DNA of 64,000 bases from Symbiodinium natans (GCA_905221605.1 CAJNDS010002110.1:1-64000), one strand, 5' to 3'; counted from the stretch's first letter, positions 41,000-51,203 are shown. The notes: generated by a model not told the origin, from the letters alone. Program-made: numbers and translations.

Positions 41000-41110
41000 C
41001 CGCGAACCGTGGAACCGGAACCGTCAGAACCGGAACCTGCGAACCGAATCGTAAAACCGGAACCGTCGAACCGAACCGAAATAGAAACCGAACCGTAAAA
41101 GGTTCCTATT
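41000..41110 (+). repeat. GAACCG-rich degenerate repeat; second block 41618-41730
   Basis: AACCGGAACCGTCGAACCGAACC-type units in two blocks flanking the 41283-41565 palindromic repeats, so the whole 41.0-41.7 kb region may be one composite element. Confidence 0.8.
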
Positions 41111-41245
41111 CCCCAGTCAGGGTTGGGCTGAAGGGATTTGAGCCCAGGACCCCAACATTCCTAGGCCCTGAAGGGTATGCATTTCGAGAGTGGCCTCATG
41201 GATAAGGCGCCCCACTCATGATCGGAAGGTTCCCTTGTTTTGCGT
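41110..41245. other. tRNA-like fragments
   Basis: GGCCTCATGGATAAGGCG (41188-41205) with CTCATGATCGGAAGGTTCCC resembles the D-arm/anticodon half of a eukaryotic tRNA-Arg. On the opposite strand CTGGGCTCAAATCCC (about 41129-41143) resembles a T-arm. They do not form one cloverleaf, so this is a tRNA-derived relic or SINE-type fragment, not a working tRNA. Confidence 0.3.
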
Positions 41246-41282
41246 CCCTTTTGGCTGGAGAGGCCCACCCCCGACCCCCCAG

Positions 41283-41565
41283 CCCCCGTCTGAAGACCCA
41301 AAAAAGGTACGTATTTCGGAGGTCGGCGTCCGGGAACGGCCCGACCTCCGAAATACGTACTTTTTGCCGCGTTTTCAGGCCCAAAAAAACCCAAAAAGAG
41401 GTACGTATTTCGGAGGTCGGCGGGCGGTGGGGGGGACCAGGAACGGCCCGACCTCTGAAATACGTACCTTTTACGGCGTTTTCAGGCCCAAAAAGACCCA
41501 AAAAGGTACGTATTTCGGAGGTCGGCGGCGGGGGGTGGGTCCGGGAACGGCCCGACCGTCGGCCC
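41283..41565. repeat. Three tandem palindromic units (TACGTATTTCGGAGGTCGG)
   Basis: Each unit of about 95 bp has GGTACGTATTTCGGAGGTCGG and the inverted CCGACCTCCGAAATACGTACC separated by a G-rich spacer, plus GCGTTTTCAGGCCCAAAAA. The third unit lacks the distal arm. All open frames here are repeat-derived. Confidence 0.85.
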
Positions 41566-41779
41566 CAGCGTGCTTTGGATTAAGTTTAGGGTGGCTCAGG
41601 GTGTGAGCTTTATTGTGGAACCGTGCGAACCGCGAACCGAACCGTCCGGAACCGTCGCTCAAACCGGAACCGCCGAACCGAACCGCAGAAACAGAAACCG
41701 TAACCGAACCGAACCGAACCGTTCGTTTGCTGGTTTAGGGTTGAGGGTTTAGGGTTTAGGGTTTAGGGTTTAGGGTTTA

Positions 41780-42592
41780 GGGTTTAGGGTTCCCGACTCC
41801 CGCGTAGCCGCGTAGCTGGCCACTCCGGCTTGTGGGTTTGGGCTTTCTGCAAGCAACCTCTGCAACAGCAGGCTCCATGCCAGTGCAACCAGCCAGGCAA
41901 ACCTCCACCCCTGCATCGAAGGCCGGGGTCGTGTTGCCACTTTTTTACTCACGCCATCCCAGTACAGGCCAAGAGTTCCTCCACAACAAGGCTCCACGCC
42001 TTGGGATTAAGGTTTGCTTCGGGTACGCCCTAGTATATCCTGAGAACCCTAAACCCTGAACCCTCCCCCCCCCACCCACCCCAAACGTGCCTTGTGCTTC
42101 AAGTCCGGGTAGAGGGGCCTCGTGGGGGGGTAGGTGTTTGGGTTTAGGTTTTCGGGTTGCTAAAAGCCATGGCTTTGCGTTCTCTAGGGGGTGGCCCGTG
42201 GTCTGAAACGGCTCCCTGTGGGAAGAGGGAGATGTGAAGACAAGAAAATGATCCCCAGATGACCCTTCTAAGGAAGTATCTTTTTGTTGTTTTTTATTTG
42301 GGGATTTTAAAACGCAAGCAGTAGGTACCTGTCTGGATGGGACCATCCACTTGTTGCATGCCAGCCCTCTCGACCATCTCAAGCCCGTAGCCAGTGCGGC
42401 CGCGCTTAACCCTAAACCCTAAACCCTAAACCCGAAACCCTAGACCCTAAAGCCTAAAGCCTAGTGACTTTGGCGTCCCAGCCGAGCTGCAGGTGTTGGG
42501 ATTCCCCCCTCCCCCCCTTCGCTTGGCTACTCCAACTAAACCTGAAGGTTTCGGGCCCGTTGAGTCCCTCCACCTTGATGTCACATAGTATG
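41780..42592 (-). CDS. Candidate multi-exon hypothetical gene
   Basis: Minus-strand islands: 42530-42592 (CDIKVEGLNGPETF, donor CAG|GTTTAG), 42462-42500, 42330-42405 (GLEMVERAGMQQVDGP, donor ACAG|GTACC into a family 4 element), 41780-41925 (either hydrophobic WRFAWLVALAWSLLLQ or GVEVCLAGCTGMEPAV). The last island shares a 28-bp block with 31086-31113 (CTGCAAGCA...CTCTGCAAC.GCAGG), hinting at a repeated protein motif. Unknown family. Confidence 0.35.
42240..42324. mobile_element. Family 4 MITE at a candidate splice donor
   Basis: Read on the minus strand it starts TACTGCTTGCGTTTTAAAATC just after CAG|GTACC, the candidate donor of the exon island 42330-42405. CCCTTCTAAGGAAGTATC is the family's internal block. 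The far terminus is not recognisable. Confidence 0.55.
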
Positions 42593-42593
42593 G

Positions 42594-42667
42594 TTTAGGG
42601 TTTAGGGTTTAGGGTCTAGGGTCTAGGGTCTAGGGTCTAGGGTCTAGGGTTTAGGGTTTAGGGTTTC
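42594..42667 (+). repeat. TTTAGGG array with five GGGTCTA units
   Basis: Canonical, five TCTAGGG, canonical: a variant block inside an array. Confidence 0.85.
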
Positions 42668-43288
42668 TGTTTTAGGGTTTAGGGTTTAATGAAGAGATGA
42701 AAGATGATAATGATACTAATAGGTAACCAGGAGGTTTAGGGTTTAGGGTTTAGGATTGTATGCTAGGGCTGGACGTTGAAGGCTTGGGTCTTCCGCAGAT
42801 CTGTGTGGCGGCGTTCCACCCACTCAACTCTTGCTGCTTAGGGTTTTAGGGCCTTTTCAGTGTGTCGGGTCTAGGGAGCCTATCCAGTGGGGTCGTGGTA
42901 TATTCAGAGGGCAGTTATGCCCTGAATCATGTTTGGGGGTTGCGGAGGCTTGGGGGTATAGGGTCTCTTGCGCAGAACGAAGGGTTTGGAAGTGCGGGAT
43001 TCTAGGCGGCGTTTCGAGCGCCCACGGATCCTAGGTGAACCCTAAACCCTAAACCCTAAACCCTGAAAGTCCCGAAGCCCTAAGTTACGAGGAATCTCAG
43101 GCCCCAGAAAGCTGGGGGAAGGGGGTCTGGTAAAACCTCCCTGCACCCTATAACGTAAACCGCGAGTTGCAAACCTCCCTGACCCCCTGTGCTTCGCTTA
43201 GGCCCCCTTAATCCAACAGCCTGAGCCAAAAATCCCTCAACTCCATAAACTTCCTAAAGCCCAAAACCCTAAACCCTAAACCCCTGAG

Positions 43289-43444
43289 ATGTCATCTGGG
43301 ATCCCGTCTTCGATTTTGGCTCTGCTGGTGGCGGTGTTCCTTGGAGATACTTGTAGGGCGGTAGGGGGGGGCTACAAGAGGCTCCCCCTCATGCGAACAG
43401 TCCTTCCGAGGGATTATGATTTCCCCGATGATAATCCTTACTAA
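43289..43444 (+). CDS. Small ORF with signal peptide-like start, probably a first exon
   Basis: ATG at 43289: MSSGIPSSILALLVAVFLG then DTCRA, a short polar start, a hydrophobic core and a plausible cleavage site. From about 43374 the frame runs into a family 3 MITE, so the exon probably ends near 43350 and a secreted or membrane product is possible. Follows a CCCTAAA array. Confidence 0.35.
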   Translation: MSSGIPSSILALLVAVFLGDTCRAVGGGYKRLPLMRTVLPRDYDFPDDNPY

Positions 43445-43459
43445 GGACTGCTAGTATAA
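43374..43459. mobile_element. Family 3 MITE
   Basis: Left arm CCCCCTCATGCGAACAGTCC, right arm GGACTGCTAGTATAA, centre GATGATAATCCTTACTAAGG. The right end is cut off where the family 1 element begins. The candidate signal-peptide ORF at 43289 runs into this element, so its C-terminal half is element-derived. Confidence 0.7.
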
Positions 43460-43567
43460 CCCAAAGAGCCCAGCATTGCTTAATTAAGGAATATACCTTA
43501 AATCATATTAAGGATCCCTATATGATTTAAGGTATATTCCTTAATTAAGCAATATTGGGCTCCTTGG
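43460..43567. mobile_element. Family 1 palindromic MITE abutting a family 3 element
   Basis: CCCAAAGAGCCCAGCATTGC ... GCAATATTGGGCTCCTTGG with near-perfect arms. It begins at the base where the family 3 element 43374-43459 ends, suggesting that one inserted at the terminus of the other. Confidence 0.8.
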
Positions 43568-43739
43568 AACATCTCAAGGTCCAGGAGGTTTAGGGTTTAG
43601 GGTTTAGGGTTTAGGGTTTAGGGTTTAGGGTTATTTAGGTTTGTGTGGTTCTCCAGGGGCCTCTAAGCTGTGTACGAATATTTGAAAGGGCTGCACCTCA
43701 CAGGCTCCGGGCGTAGGGCTTGGGGTTTAGGGTTTAGGG

Positions 43740-43848
43740 TTTAGGGTTTAGGGTTTGGGGTTTGGGGTTTGGGGTTTGGGGTTTGGGGTTTGGGTTTGGG
43801 GTTTGGGGTTTGGGGTTTGGGGTTTGGGGTTTGGGGTTTGGGGTTTAG
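43740..43848 (+). repeat. TTTGGGG-variant array
   Basis: About 13 TTTGGGG heptamers after three canonical units; one unit lacks a G. Reverts to TTTAGGG at the end. Confidence 0.9.
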
Positions 43849-43927
43849 GGCTCCGAGTCGTATCTGAGCAGCAATTTTCTGAATGTTCTAGGATCCCGTT
43901 TGGGGTTCAGGGTTTAGGGTTTAGGGA

Positions 43928-44178
43928 CTTTTCTGAACTGAAAAAACTTGATGAGCATCGGCATGTGAGCCGTTGTCAAAATTATAAGGCGTTCTCCGGC
44001 ACCTTATAAAAAGGACCCCCCTCCCCCCAAAAAAGGAGACTCCAACCATGCGTGCTGCCAAATTAGCCAAAGCTCCTAGCGACTCCTGTCTTCAGCACTC
44101 TCGTGCTAGTCCAGCTGTTGCACTTCTTTTTTGCTGCTGTGAGCAATGGGCTGCTCTTGCCAGTCCACCGTTTGTATA
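43928..44178 (+). CDS. Two candidate small ORFs
   Basis: 43928-44008 reads FSELKKLDEHRHVSRCQ ... AFSGTL and ends TAA. 44047-44178 has ATG to TAA, MRAAKLAKAPSDSCLQ ... PAVALLFCCCEQWAALAS, with a hydrophobic C-terminal half. No family recognised. Confidence 0.25.
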
Positions 44179-44350
44179 AAGCTCGGAGCCCCAAATGAAA
44201 GAGGGTTTCAGGGTTCAGGGTGTAGGGCCAAATCAAAGGAGGTTTTAGTCCAAGTTCGAGGAATCCGAGAGCTTTAGAGTTTAGGGGCATATCAGGTGCG
44301 ATTTGCTTTTGTTTGGTTTCTTGAAGGGCTTATTTCCGGCTTTAGGGTTG

Positions 44351-44448
44351 GGATGTTCCCCCTTACACTAGCAGTCCTTGATAGGGGTTTATCGTACCTC
44401 CTACGATAATCCCCATTAAGGACTGTTAGTATAAGGGGGAACATCCCA
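44351..44448. mobile_element. Family 3 MITE, most complete copy
   Basis: GGGATGTTCCCCCTTACACT and the inverted AGTATAAGGGGGAACATCCC are terminal inverted repeats of about 30 bp; the inner arms are CAGTCCTTGATAGGGG and CCCCATTAAGGACTG. Confidence 0.85.
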
Positions 44449-45149
44449 AGGGGTTATTTAAGTACTTTGTTAGGGTTTAGTGTTTAGGGTTTAGGGTTTA
44501 GGGTTTAGGGTAAACCCTCAACCCCAAACCCTAAACCGGAAAGCCCGGCAGCGATTAGCTGAATCTCAGGCAGCCCAGGCACGCAGTGCCTGCATGGGTG
44601 GCAGGTAAACCTGCACACAGGACTTTCGAGGCATTTCTTCGGTTTTTAGGGCTTGGGGGTGTTTAGGGTTCTTCCGGGTTTCGGGTTTCTTGCTGCTCAA
44701 AGCAGGTGCACCATGTGTGGAAAACCACGCGATCGACGTGATTCTCAAGAACATCGCTCAACCCTGAGATCCCTTATTGCATGCTCAAAGCCTCAAGGGC
44801 GTCGTACCCGGACCTTGAAGGATGCAATTGCCCACGAGGAGGTTTCCTTATTAACTCCTAATTATATTGCTGTAGAGTCTTTCGGGGATCATTGAACAGG
44901 GTCCCCAAACCCAAGGCTACAACCTCAGGAGTCCCAAGGTAGTCCCATGAAAGCCCCAAACCTGAGGTGGGATCTTAGATTCAGAGTTCAGGTTTCGGGT
45001 TAGGCCTGTGTTTGGCTGCTTCACTTAAAGAACTTCAAGGCCTAGTCCATGGGTTAGGTGGGCCCCCCTCCTATTGTGATCATCCTAAGCCCAAATGGCC
45101 GTTTTTTTTGGGGAAGGCCCTCCAAAAGTTGAAAACGAAGTATACTTGA

Positions 45150-45290
45150 ACAGCATACTCGAACAGCTTAGTCTTGCTTCTCCAACAACGAAGGAATACA
45201 AGTTCAAACTTTAACTGTCATACTCGAACAGACTAGTCTTGCTTCTCCAACATCGAAGGAATACAAGTTCAAACTTTAACTATAACATTC
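45150..45290 (+). repeat. Tandem 68-bp duplication; related copy at 38518-38590
   Basis: AGTCTTGCTTCTCCAACANCGAAGGAATACAAGTTCAAACTTTAAC occurs at 45171-45214 and 45235-45280. A diverged copy, TGTCTTGCTTCTCCAACAAG, lies at 38529. Confidence 0.8.
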
Positions 45291-45684
45291 CTATTTCATG
45301 AGGAACAACATCAAACTAAAGTTCACCTGTCGGCTAAGTAAGTAGTCTTTCAAAGCCTAGAAATGGTCCCCGTTCCAAAAGCAACTTAGGAAACATGACA
45401 TGTAAGCCCTAGGCCCTAAACCCACACCGCATTGTGGTTTGTAAAGGATCTAGGGGTTTACAATAGGGGGCCCCTAAAATAGACCCCCAAATAGTAGGAC
45501 CTAGTAGGATTCCCCTATAATAAGGACCGTAACAAGAACGAATATCTTAAAACCCCCTCTTTCGACGGGTTAGGCAACGAGGGCCCTCTGTAGGTAACCT
45601 AAACCCTCTCTTGCTTCAGGGCTCCTGCAGAATGCTGCCTGTAGAAGGTGCCCGAAACCCTAAACCCTAAACCCTGAACCCTCC

Positions 45685-46023
45685 CAAGCATTGTAGAGCC
45701 CCATTCCCTCAACGGGACGCCTTGTTGGCTGGCGCGCGCTGAAAGAGCTCGAGCTCTGCCTGCCCCAGAGCTCGATCAAAGAATCCGGGGTTTAGGGTTT
45801 AGGGTTTATTAGGGTTTAGGACTGCAGGTTCAGAGCTTCACCCGCAACGGGCTGAAGGCCCTAAACCCCAAACCCAACCGCCCCAACCCCTAAACCCTAA
45901 ACCCCTCCACACCGTAAACATATCGTCGAAGTCGTGACTCTTAAACCGAGCTCGGCACACTTTAACGAACATCGTTGGGGCCATCCTCACCCTAATAAAC
46001 ATGAAATAAACAACACAAAACAT
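45685..46023 (-). CDS. Candidate exons
   Basis: Minus-strand 45905-46023 (MAPTMFVKVCRARFKSHD ... FTVWRG) and 45685-45790 (SLIELWGRQSSSSFSARQ ... GLYNAWEG), separated by telomere-type repeat. Charged, non-repetitive. Confidence 0.3.
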
Positions 46024-46063
46024 TTCATATTTCTAGAGGAGACCTGTGATGGGGGACTGAGTT

Positions 46064-46192
46064 GGGCATTTCCCAAAATAAGGGTACCCCTTTTACACCC
46101 CAAGTCGAATAGAGTCCCCTTGAAGGGACCCCCCCCCCCCAAAAAAAAAAAACAAAAAACAAAAAAAAGGGTACCCCTATTTTCGGAAAACC
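46064..46192. mobile_element. Palindromic element with GGGTACCCC arms and C/A homopolymers
   Basis: CCCAAAATAAGGGTACCCCTTTT at 46074-46096 and AAAAGGGTACCCCTATTTTCGG at the right; 10 C then 13 A in the middle. The C-run/A-run interior is like family 4. Confidence 0.5.
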
Positions 46193-46290
46193 CCCAGTTG
46201 GAACACCCGACCTTGACGATGCCCAGTGCGGTGGTGGAGACGGTGCCTGGCTTGGCGGAGTGCGACGACCCACGAACCCTGAGTCAGCCC
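46193..46290 (+). CDS. Candidate exon
   Basis: Plus frame LEHPTLTMPSAVVETVPG ... CDDPRTLSQ between a palindromic element and a run of 17 C. Another plus island, HVAGEVSQGRNTLNPFL, lies at 46559-46648 next to a family 7 element. Confidence 0.25.
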
Positions 46291-46330
46291 CCCCCCCCCC
46301 CCCCCGACATTATTTCAAGGGATTTAACAT

Positions 46331-46416
46331 GATCCGAAGTATGGGCCCTTAGTATGTGTAGTGTATATCCGGGTTATATAACAGGGGATCCACATTAAGG
46401 ACCCACACTTCGGATC
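46331..46416. mobile_element. Palindromic element related to family 11
   Basis: GATCCGAAGTATGGGCCCTTAG and the inverted TTAAGGACCCACACTTCGGATC enclose GTGTATATCCGGGTTATATAAC. Confidence 0.6.
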
Positions 46417-46647
46417 CCCTGTCAACGTGATGATCCCCTGTCACTGTGATGCTCGATATGGGGGCTTCTGATACTAGGGGTACCTTATTGGGGCCTTCGT
46501 ATGAGGGAGATCCCACTAGTTGGGGTCTATTTCAGGGGTCCCCAATTTGTCGGAAACCCCCATGTTGCCGGTGAAGTGTCGCAAGGAAGGAACACCCTGA
46601 ACCCATTCCTAGCCTCGCATCTGCAGGATTCAACACATGGGTGTAGG

Positions 46648-46788
46648 TGTACTTGGAGGTTCAGGGTACTTAGTAACACCCACTTATAAGCTCGGTAAGT
46701 AAGCCCCTTAAGCACCCGAATAGGGTTACAGTTGGGTTTATAAGTACAGTTCTACTTGGGTTACCTAAGTACCCTGAACCTCCAAGGA
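46648..46788. mobile_element. Family 7 element (TACTTGGAGGTTCAGGGTACTTA ends)
   Basis: TACTTGGAGGTTCAGGGTAC at the left pairs with GTACCCTGAACCTCCAAG at the right; internal CACTTATAAG and GTTTATAAGTACAG. The fullest copy. Confidence 0.8.
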
Positions 46789-47044
46789 TGGGCTTTATGT
46801 AGAGGCCCAGGGCTTGCCTACAACTCTAAGTCCTAGGGCTTAGGGTTCAGGGTTTCCTAAACCAGTAGTTTGCATCTGACTTGGTAGGTGTGAGCGAGCA
46901 ATAACTACCGGAGAGAAGAGCCCCAGGTAGGGTTTAGGCATTGAGATGATTTGGGTTTAGGGTTTATAGGGTTTTTCGGGTTTGTAGGGTATTTATAAGG
47001 TTTATAGGGTTTGCAGGGCTTACAGGGTTTCTAGGGTTTAGGGC

Positions 47045-47182
47045 GAGATGTTGCCTGGACGCACCCTGACAGAGGTGGGATTGAGGTTGTTTCGGGCGGA
47101 GTTACCGGGGAGCTCTCCCCGTCCAGACTTGATCTTCATCTTGTGGCCCAAACTTTCGCGTGCTGAAAACGGAACTGAGGCC
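47045..47182. CDS. Candidate exon, strand undecided
   Basis: Plus: MLPGRTLTEVGLRLFRA from ATG 47048. Minus: SARESLGHKMKIKSGRG. Both are open for 45 codons of non-repetitive sequence. Confidence 0.25.
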
Positions 47183-47688
47183 CCCCCCCCCCCTGATTTT
47201 GAAACCCTGAGCCCCTCCCCACTAAGGGGGAGGCACAGGGAGTCCCCTACACCCTATACCCTACACCCTCAACCTTTAGAATTTTGAACCCAGACTCCTG
47301 AAGTCAGCTGGGGATGCCTAAACCCTAAGCCCTAAACTCTGAACCCAAAGCCCAAACCCTAAACCCCAAACCCGAAACCCTACTATATTAGGGGGGGAGG
47401 GAGGCTTGGGAGTCGAGTGTTGGCATCGTCCGTCACACCCCCGCAGCCTGCCGAAAAGGAGAGCCATCCTTGGCTTAGAGACCTTAAGGGCCTGTCTTGG
47501 TGATTAGGGTTTAAGGGATTTTTTTGGTCACCCGCCCAGCACTCGCGCACACCGGGTTAGGGTTTTAGGGTTCGGGGTGTAGGGGTTCAACTAAACTCTG
47601 AGACCCTCAACAACCCCCTGAAACAACCAAGGGCCATAGGGTTGGACTCTGTCATTCCCAAAGAGTTGCAACCATGTGACTTAAACTG

Positions 47689-47802
47689 GCGGGTTCTTAG
47701 TAGGGAATGGGGAAAGAGGTACCCTCTTTAATCCCTTGAAGGGTAAATATGTGTATTTCTATAGGGCCCTCATTCCCTCATTCACTACTAAGAAGAACCA
47801 GA
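47689..47802. mobile_element. Family 8 palindromic element
   Basis: GGGTTCTTAGTAGGGAATGGGG at 47691-47712 and the inverted CATTCACTACTAAGAAGAACC; AGGTACCCTCTTTAATCCC / GGGCCCTCATTCCCTC inside. One copy in this window. Confidence 0.6.
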
Positions 47803-47845
47803 GGGTAAAGGGCCCACGGGGACAGTTCTAGGTAGGCCCTTCCGA

Positions 47846-48193
47846 ATGGATCAATATGTATGTGTGCCGTCCATCTTGATCAGAGTACGCACTGTACTCT
47901 ATCTTCCCAAGTTGGGAAACGGTGTTCCTATCCTGGACGAGGCAGCAAATGACATGGTGCTAAGTTCAACTAAATTGCATTCAAAGGTTGAAGGGGAGAG
48001 CCATTTTGGCTTAGGTTTCAAGAAGAAACGCCTCCCGCTACCTCCTTCAAAGCAAAGCCTTCAACGGCAACGAACACAATGTCCTTTAAAGGGACACGGC
48101 CCAGCCTCCGTCACTTCCAAGCTTCCTAAACCCTCCTTTGCTCATCCGCTAATGGCAGCAAATCCCCTACAACAGCCATCAAGTGTCCCCTAA
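47846..48193 (+). CDS. Hypothetical ORF containing a spliced-leader-like 13-mer
   Basis: ATG at 47846 to TAA, 115 codons, largely free of telomere repeats: MDQYVCVPSILIRVRTV ... GNGVPILDEAANDMVL ... KGHGPASVTSKLPKP. C-terminal half basic and Pro/Ser-rich. AGCCATTTTGGCT at 47999-48011 equals the core of the dinoflagellate spliced leader. No domain recognised. Confidence 0.3.
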   Translation: MDQYVCVPSILIRVRTVLYLPKLGNGVPILDEAANDMVLSSTKLHSKVEGESHFGLGFKKKRLPLPPSKQSLQRQRTQCPLKGHGPASVTSKLPKPSFAHPLMAANPLQQPSSVP

Positions 48194-48934
48194 CAAACAC
48201 CTTCAGCTAGGGTTTCGGGTTTAGGGTTTGGGGTTTGGGGTTAGCCCAGCAGCCTTCTTTTGTGGCCCTGGCGCCTTTCTCGGTTGAGGACCACACCTGC
48301 CGAAGGTGAACCCCAGAGTACATAACCATTGCCCCTAGGTCCCACAGTAATGCCCCTTCTTAGGGTTTAGGGTTTAGGGTTCCCCAAAAGCGACCAAATT
48401 TTAGAGAAATGACCATGTAGTGGTGGAAGGAAAATGAAGAAGCATTGATCGTAAAGCGTAGTTATGGTAGTGGATACACCATGATACACCTATGTGGATG
48501 AAGGTTCCTAAGCCCTTTAGGGTAGTTGCATGGTCCCTTAGTATGGGCCCATAGAAGGGGTAACCCTTACATCAGAAGCCTTTAAGGTCGTAAAGGAGCC
48601 GAAAGCCCATGAAAAAACCGTAGAAAACCTCGAAGCCCGAAACCCTCTAAACAAATGGTGTGGTAAACTGCCGGTCCAGGCCTCTGTGCGGGGCTCCGAG
48701 GCCTGTGTAGGGTTCAGGGTTCAGGGTTCAGGGTTTAGGGTCCGCCGACCCTGGCGGCGTGTTGGATGGGGAAAGGAGGTGAAAACCTCCCTCCCTCCTT
48801 TACCCCCCAAAACGGGGGGGGGGGGGGGGTCGGTGCACAATTTTTTCGTGGAGGACCGCGCCACCCGCACAGCGTAAACAGGCGTCAGCACAAAAAAAAA
48901 AAGCAAACGCACCCTCAGGAAAATCAGCGTTTTC

Positions 48935-49045
48935 GGCCCCCCCCCCCCACCCCCCCCCCCCCCCCACCCCCCCCCCCACCCCCCCCCCCCCAACCCCACC
49001 CCCACCCCCCCCCCCCACCCCCACCCCCCCCCCCCCCAACACCCC

Positions 49046-49082
<37 letters not shown>

Positions 49083-49130
49083 TTCCCCCCCACCCTCCAC
49101 CCCCAACCACCCCCCACCCCCCCCCCCCCT
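48935..49130. repeat. 200-bp poly-C tract
   Basis: Almost pure C with isolated A and T: a strong i-motif/G-quadruplex candidate and a probable assembly hazard. Open frames over it are poly-Pro/poly-Gly and are rejected. Confidence 0.95.
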
Positions 49131-49319
49131 CTTTTTGGCTTGCCCCCTAACCCCCCAAACGTTTCACAGAACTCTGCCGAGCAGGCTGGGATGATCTTCG
49201 AACCATGCGAGCGGGTTTAGACCTCTCAACTATGCTCCAGCGGGGTCGGCGGCTTGAGCCGGAGGCTCTTAAATTTAGGGTTTAGGGTTTAGGGTTTAGG
49301 GAGTTGAGGATTTAGGGTT

Positions 49320-50719
49320 TAGGTTTGAGGATCTCCAAAACCAGCCCTTGCCTGCCAGGGTTTATAGTCCCTGCCGCGTACACCCTTTCTAGGCTGTTGG
49401 CGTACACCCTTTCCAGCAACGCCTCGCGCAGTAAGACTTTCAGGGCCAAGCCCTTCTCCCAGAGTCCCTCACGGACAGCCACCTTTCCGTCGTTGTAATC
49501 TTTCTGGACCAGAGGCTTCATGCGGCAAAATGTAAAGCAATCGCACAAGCTGGGTGGGTCTTAGATCTTGGAAGGGATACAACCAGCGCGCAGTAGATCA
49601 TCAGCAAACACTTCGGCAGCATGCTTGCATGAATCACTAGCATGGCCGTCTGACTGGCCCGAACTTGTGGGCAGCTTCAGTGGTTGGTGACCTGCCGAAA
49701 TTCTGCAAAAGGGTGCGTGTGTTAGACCCCGCCTTCCAGCACTGATGGAAGCAGGGCATCGGCCCTTCGTGACTTTGAGATGACACGCTCTTTCCTTCCA
49801 AAGAGTTGGCCCGGGTCGCCCTCTGCGTCACGGCCAGCACAGCCAGTTGGGATAACGATCTGGATCTTCTACCACTTGCCATTTGTATCCCTGCAGCCCA
49901 AATCGACAAATTGGGATCAGCTGGTGCTCCAGCAAACGCAAGCAAATCCAGCAAGAAATCTCCTGCTTCGTCAGTCGGCATGGGTACACCACTCCATTGC
50001 GACTGGCTCACAAGCCAGTCAACTGGCCCATGGGACATCACTGACACCCCTGATCACCCCTGGCCACAGCTGTGTCAGACAAGAACCTCGTTTGAGCTTC
50101 GGCAGTCAAAGATGCCTTGGAGCCGCTTGCGCAAAAAGTACAGGGGTGGTTCTGGTCGCGCAAGGGTTGGCGGGTGCTGTGAAGGCGCAGGCCCCGTTGG
50201 TGGCTGCATTGGTGGCAGTTGGCGGGGTGGTTCTGGTCACGCAAGGGTTGGCGGGTGCTGCGACGGTGCAGGCCCCGTTGGTGGCTGCACTGGCGGCGGT
50301 TGCAGGGGTGGTTCTGGTCGCCAAGCGTTGGCGGGTGCTGTGATGGCGCAGGCCCCGCTTGATGCGTTGCTGTGCAGCCACCTGCAACACGCATCGCAAA
50401 ACAAAATTTGCCCTTTTACAGCTTTCAACCAATTGGGAATATCATCCATCGTCAGACCTTCCAGTCTGCGAACTTGCAGAAGGCTGAACTGCTCACGCTG
50501 TTGAAGGGGCCTCTTTTGCAGGTAAAGGTCTGGGACTACCTCCCTAGACCTACTAGAAACCACCGTCTCCAGAGAAGCACACACAAGTTTGCACACCCCA
50601 TCTAGGAGTCTCAGTGCTGCCAGAACATGATTGGCAGTCGTGGGTTTTGCACCTGAGTCCCTGAAGGCACACATAGGGTTCATAGGATTTGCAGGCCTTA
50701 CACTGTCGAGTCGGCGCAT
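49320..50719 (-). CDS. Candidate multi-exon hypothetical gene with internal 75-bp repeats
   Basis: Minus-strand frames: 50380-50690 (TTANHVLAALRLLDGV ... GLTMDDIPNWLKAVKG ... LFCDACCRWLHSNA), then the 75-bp repeat region, 49690-50047 (SGVPMPTDEAGDFLLDLL ... NSLEGKSVSSQSHEG), about 49565-49692 after CGGCAG|GT (SDGHASDSCKHAAEVFA), and 49335-49548 (VQKDYNDGKVAVREGLW ... LLREALLERVYANS). No telomere-type array occurs from 49.33 to 50.68 kb, the longest array-free stretch in the window. The CDACCRW motif is Cys-rich but matches no domain I can name. Splice junctions not fixed. Confidence 0.45.
50143..50365. repeat. Three 75-bp tandem repeats within candidate gene
   Basis: GGTGGTTCTGGTC(G/A)CGCAAGGGTTGGCGGGTGCTG with GCAGGCCCCGTTGGTGGCTGCA, three copies. 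All six frames stay open across it, so it gives no strand information. Confidence 0.85.
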
Positions 50720-51172
50720 ACGCGATTGGGGTTTTGGGTTTAGGGTTTATGGTTTACCCTGAACCCTATAAACGCCACCCGAGCTCCCGACTATTTAAGG
50801 GGTACTTGGGCGGGGATTGCAGTATACCCTGGACCCTGAAACCAATCCCGTCCCCTAACGCCCCAAACCACATCCTAACCCCTGAAACCCAAGCCAAGGG
50901 TTCTACACTAAAAGGGTTGATGGTCCATATGTGTAATAGGGAATCAGAGTCGCATTGGGTCCCAATTTTAGGGGCAACTTCCCCCGAACCCAAACCCTTA
51001 ACCTTAAAGCCTTTTTGCATAGCCTTAAACCCTAAAACCTAAACCCTAAACCCTAAACAGCTCTGTGCCTTGAGAGGTGGGCGGCAGGCCGAGCGTGGTC
51101 GGGAGGCCACGGACAGGGCAGAGGTGGGCCTCTTGAGGCATAGGAGTTCTAGAGCTGTTGGGTTTAGGGTTC

Positions 51173-51203
<31 letters not shown>

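Noticed and set aside
41188-41245. Functional tRNA gene
   Set aside because: The anticodon stem does not pair (CCCCA against TCGGA) and no T-arm follows on the same strand.
41161-41606. Four overlapping ORFs of about 100 codons
   Set aside because: They run across the palindromic tandem units and are reverse-complement images of each other.
48721-49194. Poly-Gly and poly-Pro open frames
   Set aside because: Translation of a 200-bp poly-C tract.
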